In this document: positions 50,778 through 64,000 of the stretch, in pieces
How positions within the stretch are numbered: the first letter of the stretch is position 1
Layout: every line of letters begins with the position of its first letter
NCBI GenBank assembly: GCA_950295325.1
Contig: OX485809.1
Span: forward strand, 39,091,081-39,155,080
Direction of reading: 5' to 3'
DNA length: 64,000 bases
Source: Polytrichum commune
Lineage: Eukaryota > Streptophyta > Polytrichopsida > Polytrichales > Polytrichaceae
Translations under genes and position numbers: made by a program
Notes under the pieces: generated by a model
What the model was told of the DNA's origin: nothing
What the model saw: the letters and a program-made list of their open reading frames with translations, nothing else
Databases searched by the model: none

Positions 50778-57347
<6,570 letters not shown>

Positions 57348-60300
57348 AGCAGTTATGCCAGTTCTTGGCATATGCATTATTACCTGTGTAGACATCAAGT
57401 TGTCTCCTGCATACATAGGGAACATAAGCTCTTGTAATCATAGAGTCTCCAGCCCAGAAGAAAAAAACGCGATTGTGCTTTTTGTTCTACATTTTCACCT
57501 ATTGATGATAAACTCTTTTCTGTCGTGACTCTGCTCGTCGTGGGACACGCTAAACCAAGAATGGCGCTTGGCGAGGGTGGCTTCTGTTATTATTTCAGGG
57601 CGATACCCAAAGAGCCTAAAACTCTGTACGATTGTAAGACAACATGCACAAAGCATTTTTCCTGTCTATCTGCTCCTGATATCGACTTATGTGTTAATTA
57701 TGCGAGTCCTGTGATGGTCATTGTTTTGTCTTCCTCATGCCATGGTGGAGAGATTTGTATTGCTGCTATTGAATACTGAACAGTATTTATGCTCTAGTAT
57801 TATGAATTCATAGTTCTTTATGCTCTCCAGGGTGCCCATTTTCTTTAAATGTGCCGTAAGTGTGGAGGTTGACAGTGCTGTTTGATGTATTCTGCTTATA
57901 AGCTTCTACATCTTCTGAATATCTGTCATGTATGTTTCTGCATCTGATAAATTGGAAGATATGTTTGGTAGAAGTTTGTGAGACATTTGAATGGTGTTTA
58001 CACTTATGGTCATTGCTTGTTATAGATTATTATAGGCATGCGTGTTTGGAGTCTGATCCAAGTTCGTTCTTCAGGGATGCTTACAGGTCTCCAGGCGGTT
58101 TGCACCTTCGGTGCTTATGCGTTAGGTAACAGCTATGAGAAGGTACTCTAGTTCTCCTGTGATGAGGTTGATTGTACACATGACCTGTGTGCTCCTCACA
58201 ACTCGTCATGACCTTTTGTCATTTTTCAAGCGATCCCTATGGTGATGCACTATGCTGGACTGCTTTGTGATTGTGGATCATTAATTTGGTCTGGTGTTTT
58301 AGTATTTGTGTGATGGGTTTCAAGAAGGGAATCCAAAACAAGTGAGAGCAAGAACTTCGGTAACCTTTATGTTATGTGATCTTAATACGTGAAGCTGGTT
58401 GTTCTATTGTTTGCGAGGAGATAGTTGTTGGTATGTTGTAAGGTTATGAATAGTGCAATATCAAAGGATAGTTAGATTTGTGATATGTGAAGAATACTCA
58501 GACCTGGCAAATGTCTGTGTGAAGGTATGTATGTGTTCTGATTGTAGATGGCTCCCATATTTTACAGCAATTGTGGCAGTCAGTCAGAAGGAGCCTTTTA
58601 GGTTCTCAGTCACCTTCTAAATTGCTGTGACGGTTATGTGGTGTTCTGCACCTATTTGTTGTCAAGAACTGACTCTATTGTACTTTAGGTGGTGGCTGCT
58701 TCTCTTTGTGCTTCTGAGAAAGTTGGGCAGTGATGCCGCCATTTGTCTCAATTGTCAAGCATCAGGTTGGACTTCAATCTTTGTCTATTGACGGTTTACT
58801 CTCTAGAATCAACCTTCAGTGCATGAGGTTTCAAATTGTAGATACTTACTATCTGTCATTGTACTTCCAGTAGTTGGACTGTGGTCTTCTTGTCAGAGAA
58901 CAGGGATGTTTTGACAGGGTGGAGCGGTTCTTAACAACAAGCTGCTGGTATGGCACCTGCAACTCATCTGTGTATTGCTTGAATGTTTGTTCAAGGTGCT
59001 TCAGGTAAGTTTTGCATCCTCGCATAAAATGAAGATCTCACATATAAGTGGTCACTGTGGAAAGAGTATGAGACATTTTTGAGCTTGGATCTGGAAAGGC
59101 GAAGTGTTGCCCCTAGGAATTTTGTACACTATGTACTGAGTACCTGAAGGATGTGTTCTTGTTTCCCTTTGCTACCATCCACAGCTGGCCATGGAAACTG
59201 GTAAAGCCAGCTCAAACTGCCCTGATTCTGATGAGCATGTCATTTGCAGGCAATAGACATAGGGTAGGTTCTTTGTCCTGCCTATTACATGCTTAGGAAC
59301 ACTCCTTTAGATTTATGGTCACTACTTTAAGTAGATCTCTTTCCGGAGATATGGAACTGACAACCTCAGGAGATGCCACTTCTCAATGCTAGATTCTCAA
59401 CAGCTTTTTCATTCTGGTCGATATTTAAGATTGCTTTTATCGATGGAAGTATTTGCTTGTTATTTTGGAGGTGATGATGCAGCAATTACTGTGGACATTG
59501 ATGAGCCAGGACTGACTCATCACTGTTATGAAACTTGGGGATGAAGTGGAATTTGATTTAGTGAAATTTGTATCCAATTCTGGAACGTTTTGTTAAGCGA
59601 ACTGCATGAGCAACACTGTAGATGATGATATTGGATATATCCAATAGAGATGCATTTCTAAATTGTTGGCTGGATTTTTTTGTAATTAGAAGTCATTATT
59701 TTATCAAGGACTTTAGCTGGCTTTTGACATTCAGACATTTGTCAAGGCCTTATGCTTCAGTATTTTGACTTACGTCCCCATCTTCTGGATTTCAGATTTC
59801 ATTTGAGTATCATCAGTTTTCAGCTGCACTATGATACAGCAGCTTTGATTTTTGACGCTGTATTTCATAATAATATCCATTATAAAAGAATTGTGTTCTG
59901 CAAAAAGATTTGATAACTCTGGCTTGAAGACTCTGTTGGAATATCTAATTACAGTCTGCTATTGTCATTGCTTGTTTAGTGTTCAGTTTTGAATTCAAAG
60001 AGTATCAAGCTTGGAGTTAAATGTGCTCCATGAACTGACTGGATTTGAGTCTAAACATTAAGGTAAGCTGCCCTATTTTCGAGAACTACATCTTGAGCAA
60101 TTTTGGCTATTCAAGTACATTCACATTTGGCATGAAATTCTCTACCTATGTACAGGAAGTGAACAAAAATTTGCCATATTGTTTTGAAATGAAATTATGC
60201 ATTTTTAATTCTTTATAAAAAAATTAATGTATTCTGTAGAGTGTGCTATAATAGATTTCAAAAGGTTTCGTTGTAGACTTGAACAACTCTTTTGATAAAA

Positions 60301-62873
60301 TCAAATATTGTCTACTTATTACCTCTAAGTTGAGCTTGACATTCTCATCATGTGTCTTGGAAGCCAACACCTAATGAGCTAATTACATACTATCTTGACT
60401 CTAAATACTCACTAAGTGTCCTATATCTGACACCCTAGTCAACCAATCATAGCATAGGAATAGGCAGGACTTTTCTTGTGTTTGAAACCATGGTTACCTT
60501 GTCATCTTTAGAGAAATTACGTTCATTATTTGCAGTACTCTCCCATGTAAATTCTACATTTCCTTTATGGAGACCGGCTCCACCTAACTTTGACACCTCC
60601 CCTCCCTCATTAGTTGACTGCATTGGGAGCCTTGGGGACCTTCAATTTTTTCTCTAGAGCACCCTCTCGCAAATAGGACAGCTTACCTTAATGCTGAAGA
60701 CAGATTGGAATGAATGTTCTGTAACATCTACTAAATTTTCTGTGCATGATCTTTGCTTCTTTTGTAAACTTAGTGGAGGTCATCTTTCAGAGTTTTGTCA
60801 GTATAGCGCATCATTCATAGAAATCTTCTAGCAATTTCCTCTATGTTTTCAATACTTGAGGAGCCTCCTCAAATGAAAGGCACTGCCGCAACAGGGATTT
60901 AGAGTGGAAATTGCCAAATCATTTAGCAACAGCAGTTCTACATTATGCCATTGCAAAGGTCAACATCAAAAAATTACGTCAAATTTCAGCTGTGTACTCA
61001 ATCCAGAATTTAACTGAATGCTCTTAGATTGACTCCAACAATCTTTATAAAATGATCTTGCCAACAATGGGATTTCCTTTAAAAGCATTAGTAGATATGT
61101 GATGTACTGTCTCTTGTCAGAATTAATATATAAAACAAGGCTTGTGCTTTGTTTTAATATCACTGGCAGCAGCCTTAGGTTTTCAGAGAATTCAGATGAA
61201 GTCCTTTCCCTAGAATCTAAAGCAGATATACTTCTAGATGCAAATGTGGCCATGTAACTTAGTTATGTTAATGTTCATCACTTTAAGCAAGTGCATTTCA
61301 TCTAATAATACTGCATTTGCATTGACAATCTGACATGCTCAGCATTTGAGATTGGGTCGTATATTTGTGTTGATTTGCCTATGCAGTTTCTATCAGTGTC
61401 TTGCAAGTTTTTAGTGTCCACGACAGTAAACTGGAACCTACTGATATTGTCAGAGGGAATACATGAGGTTAATACCATGTTTGGGTAGCTTGCTGGTTTC
61501 TGATTTCAGTAGCCTGAGTGAACCCAGTGACAGTTGGCTGGAGAATTAGGTACCAGACTTTTTGCAACTTTTGAAGACACTTCTGTACTTCTAATTTATC
61601 TTAGATCTGCATCTGCTCTGAGCTCCTGATGTCCAATTAGAAGATCAAAGGTTCATGTGCTTGGAGCAACTTCTAAATATGTAGGGGCATGTTTAGGTTA
61701 CAATCTGCCAAGATGTGAATCAAAATATGTTTAGTTCCAAATTCAGGAGTATAGATTTGGTCGTCTACCCGCCTCTGCAAGGATCAACATAAGATTTCAA
61801 AAATCTGAAATTGGTAGGTATTTTGTAAGGTTATTGCAGGTTAATCACAAGCATGCACTAATTTTCTTAGAAATCCATTGTAGATGAGCATGTACTCATG
61901 AATATAGTGTCACTTGGTGAAAATGTTAGCCCTTGGTAAATTTGATATTTGGCTAGATTGTGTGTGACTTATTAATTTAGCACCACCCTCACTAATTGGT
62001 ATATTTAGTGTAGTCAACATAGTAAACTGGCCTAGTACCACTGACCTAAGATGCTACTCTAAAATGGTCCAAGTGTACTGTGGCAAAATCTGAGCTTCTT
62101 TTGTTCTGGATACAGCAATAGGAAACATGACCATGGCCCTATCACATATTACTTGTGAAGACAGAGTTTAGTACATTGATTCCGTTGCACTGTTGGAACC
62201 TTCACTGGTCACTCCCTGGGGTCAACTAGCCTTACAATAGGTGTATATGTGCGTGAACTTGGTGTCACAACAAGCTTGATGTTTTGAATTAATCGGTCTT
62301 TCAACAATTTCTCAAAAAGCGATCAGTATTTATACTTTTCAGCTATGTATTTTGATAGGATCATGTCTTAGAATCAAATGGGCTCCAATTGCAAGCTCAC
62401 AATATGCATCATCCATGACTCTCCTACTCACTGTAGAACAAAATTGGAACAATGAAATGCACCATATACACCACCATGTGAGCTGCACACATTTCATCCA
62501 AATCTTCGCTCATTGGCACGAAAACACGCTCCAATACCATGCAAACACCCCATTAGCCCACTACATTCACAGGAACAAACTCAAAAGAATGTCCCTCCTT
62601 TGAATCACTGATGGACTGTCATCTTCCACACTCTCCTCACACCTCCATCCTACTAACACCACATGGGGGTCAATTTATGGTCTCCAATAGTTGTCAACCT
62701 TCTAAAACATGAAACAATCACTTTCTCACCCTCCTCTTCCTAAACTAGAATTTCCCACTTCACAATGCATATCCATTGATGGCTATGGAGTCCAGTCACC
62801 TATCCAAAACACTATCAGAAGCGCACAGCTCTCTGGCCGATATAACATTCTCTAAGCAGAACTACACTAATTA
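57348..62873. other. Long region downstream of PRP4 kinase, no gene recognised
   Basis: T/G-rich on the plus strand, resembling the introns and UTR of PRP4 kinase rather than the AT-rich repeat DNA elsewhere. The first few hundred bases are presumably its 3' UTR. No ORF exceeds 95 codons and none has a recognisable motif. A long 3' UTR or a noncoding transcript is possible but not shown. Confidence 0.35.
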
Positions 62874-63049
62874 TCCCAATTAGTGCGTTTTATTGAGTTA
62901 CGTAGTGCAATAACATCTTACTCTAAAGAGTTCATTTAATAGAGTTGGACATAATAGAACATAAATGACTTTGCTTGGTAAAGTATTACATTTTCATTAA
63001 ATATTTATAGCATTGTGTGCCTTTGAATAGTAACATGCACTAATTAGGA
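62874..63049. mobile_element. Candidate TA-flanked short MITE
   Basis: Left end TCCCAATTAGTGCGTTTTA and right end, read in reverse complement, TCCTAATTAGTGCATGTTA form about 20 bp of imperfect inverted repeat. TA flanks at 62872-62873 and 63050-63051. Length 176 bp, AT-rich interior. Confidence 0.5.
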
Positions 63050-63092
63050 TAACCTCTATCTTACATGCAAACCTCCCCCCATAAGGTACTAA

Positions 63093-63760
63093 GGGCCAAG
63101 TTCCATGTACCGGTCCGGTCCGTTCTTTTGGATGGGTGAGAAACGGGTGACATCATCCAAAAAATGGGTGATGTCACCCGTTTTTTGGAAGGGTACTTCT
63201 ATGTGGGGTGCCGGTTTATTGGGATTTCCTACTTTCTAACTAAATTTGGTGATACGTAAGACATGACACTTTATGAAGGTGACCGGCAATGGAGGTCATC
63301 CTCATTGAACTTTTCATATTTGATTTGCACATCAATTTCCATACCCCTAATTGATAATTTAATTATCAATATAACTACTACATAAAATGAAATAATTATG
63401 TGTTTATTTTAAGGGAATTTAATTGTAACACCTAAATGATACCAAAATAATATTTTATATAATAATACTTATATAAATAGTAATACTTATATAATAATGT
63501 TTATATTTATATTTATACCCTAGGTGACCGGACGATCCGGTCACCATAGCTCTCTAACCGGCACATGTCCTTCACGTTACCATTAGGACCGCCGGTCCTT
63601 TGGCACCCGTTCTTCCACAACACAAAACGTGGGACACCCATCCATGGGGGGTACCGGTCCTTGGGTGAGAAGGATGGGCACATGGCACCACCCTCTTTTC
63701 ACCGGCCCACCCATTTATTTTTGAAAAAAACGGACCGGACCGGCACATGGAACTTGGCCC
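63093..63760. mobile_element. TAA-flanked MITE 3 (PIF/Harbinger, Tourist-like)
   Basis: Inverted ends of about 32 bp starting GGGCCAAGTTCCATGT, one mismatch, with TAA at 63090-63092 and 63761-63763. Length 668 bp. An internal foldback (GGGTGACATCATCC against GGGTGATGTCACCC, about 63146-63180) and several ACCGGTCC-like words are present. No transposase. It shares the GGGCC start and TAA target with MITEs 1 and 2 but not the rest of the terminal sequence. Confidence 0.85.
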
Positions 63761-64000
63761 TAAGGCCTCAAAGCGACACTTTAAGAAAAAGAAATCTATT
63801 TAAAGCAAGTAAAGTATCATGTATCTATAAAAACATTACTGTAAGTTAGCAAATATGTACATAGTCTACAAAAAATATCCAAAAAAAAAACATTTGCAAC
63901 GTACAAAAATTTGCAAAGTTGTTTTAAGAAATTAGCCTTTTATTCTCCACTAGGGGCGTCCATCGATGTTGGATTGCTACGTGAAAATGACTACATAATC

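Overview
The window is nuclear DNA of a multicellular green plant. Three genes can be read exon by exon: the proteasome activator PA200, the RNA polymerase III subunit C11 and the spliceosomal kinase PRP4. PA200 matches the plant form of the family best. GT-AG introns are many and mostly 75-900 nt, gene density is low, and the AT-rich intergenic DNA is full of small inverted-repeat transposons. No flowering-plant signature is visible; a bryophyte, fern or other non-flowering plant is my guess, not a demonstration. No prokaryotic, viral or CRISPR-like system is present.

Layout. 1-7.8 kb: gene-poor repeats with four candidate non-autonomous DNA transposons, one of them a 393-bp element with perfect 8-bp target duplications. 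7.8-24.9 kb (minus): the PA200 coding region in 35 exons, all of whose joins keep frame, with a GC-rich probable 5' UTR/promoter at about 27.4-27.7 kb and a four-copy ~202-bp tandem repeat between. 28-36 kb: intergenic DNA with a GC-rich island carrying a 24-bp perfect palindrome. 36-39.1 kb: a decayed non-LTR retrotransposon (RNase H end) with an ATCT tail. 40.4-41.5 kb: two back-to-back TAA-flanked inverted-repeat elements. 44.1-45.2 kb: a broken F-box gene. 47.4-48.3 kb (minus): the 110-residue Pol III subunit gene, with a probable GC-AG intron. 50.8-57.3 kb (plus): PRP4 kinase in 11 exons, head-to-head with the Pol III gene across 2.4 kb. 57.3-62.8 kb: no recognisable gene. 62.9-63.8 kb: two more inverted-repeat elements.

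The three genes are general housekeeping functions (proteasome capping, Pol III transcript termination/cleavage, pre-mRNA splicing) and do not form a functional cluster. The most unusual content is the transposon record: a filled and an empty site of the same insertion in one window, and a tandem pair of TAA-target elements joined by an exact 18-bp duplication.
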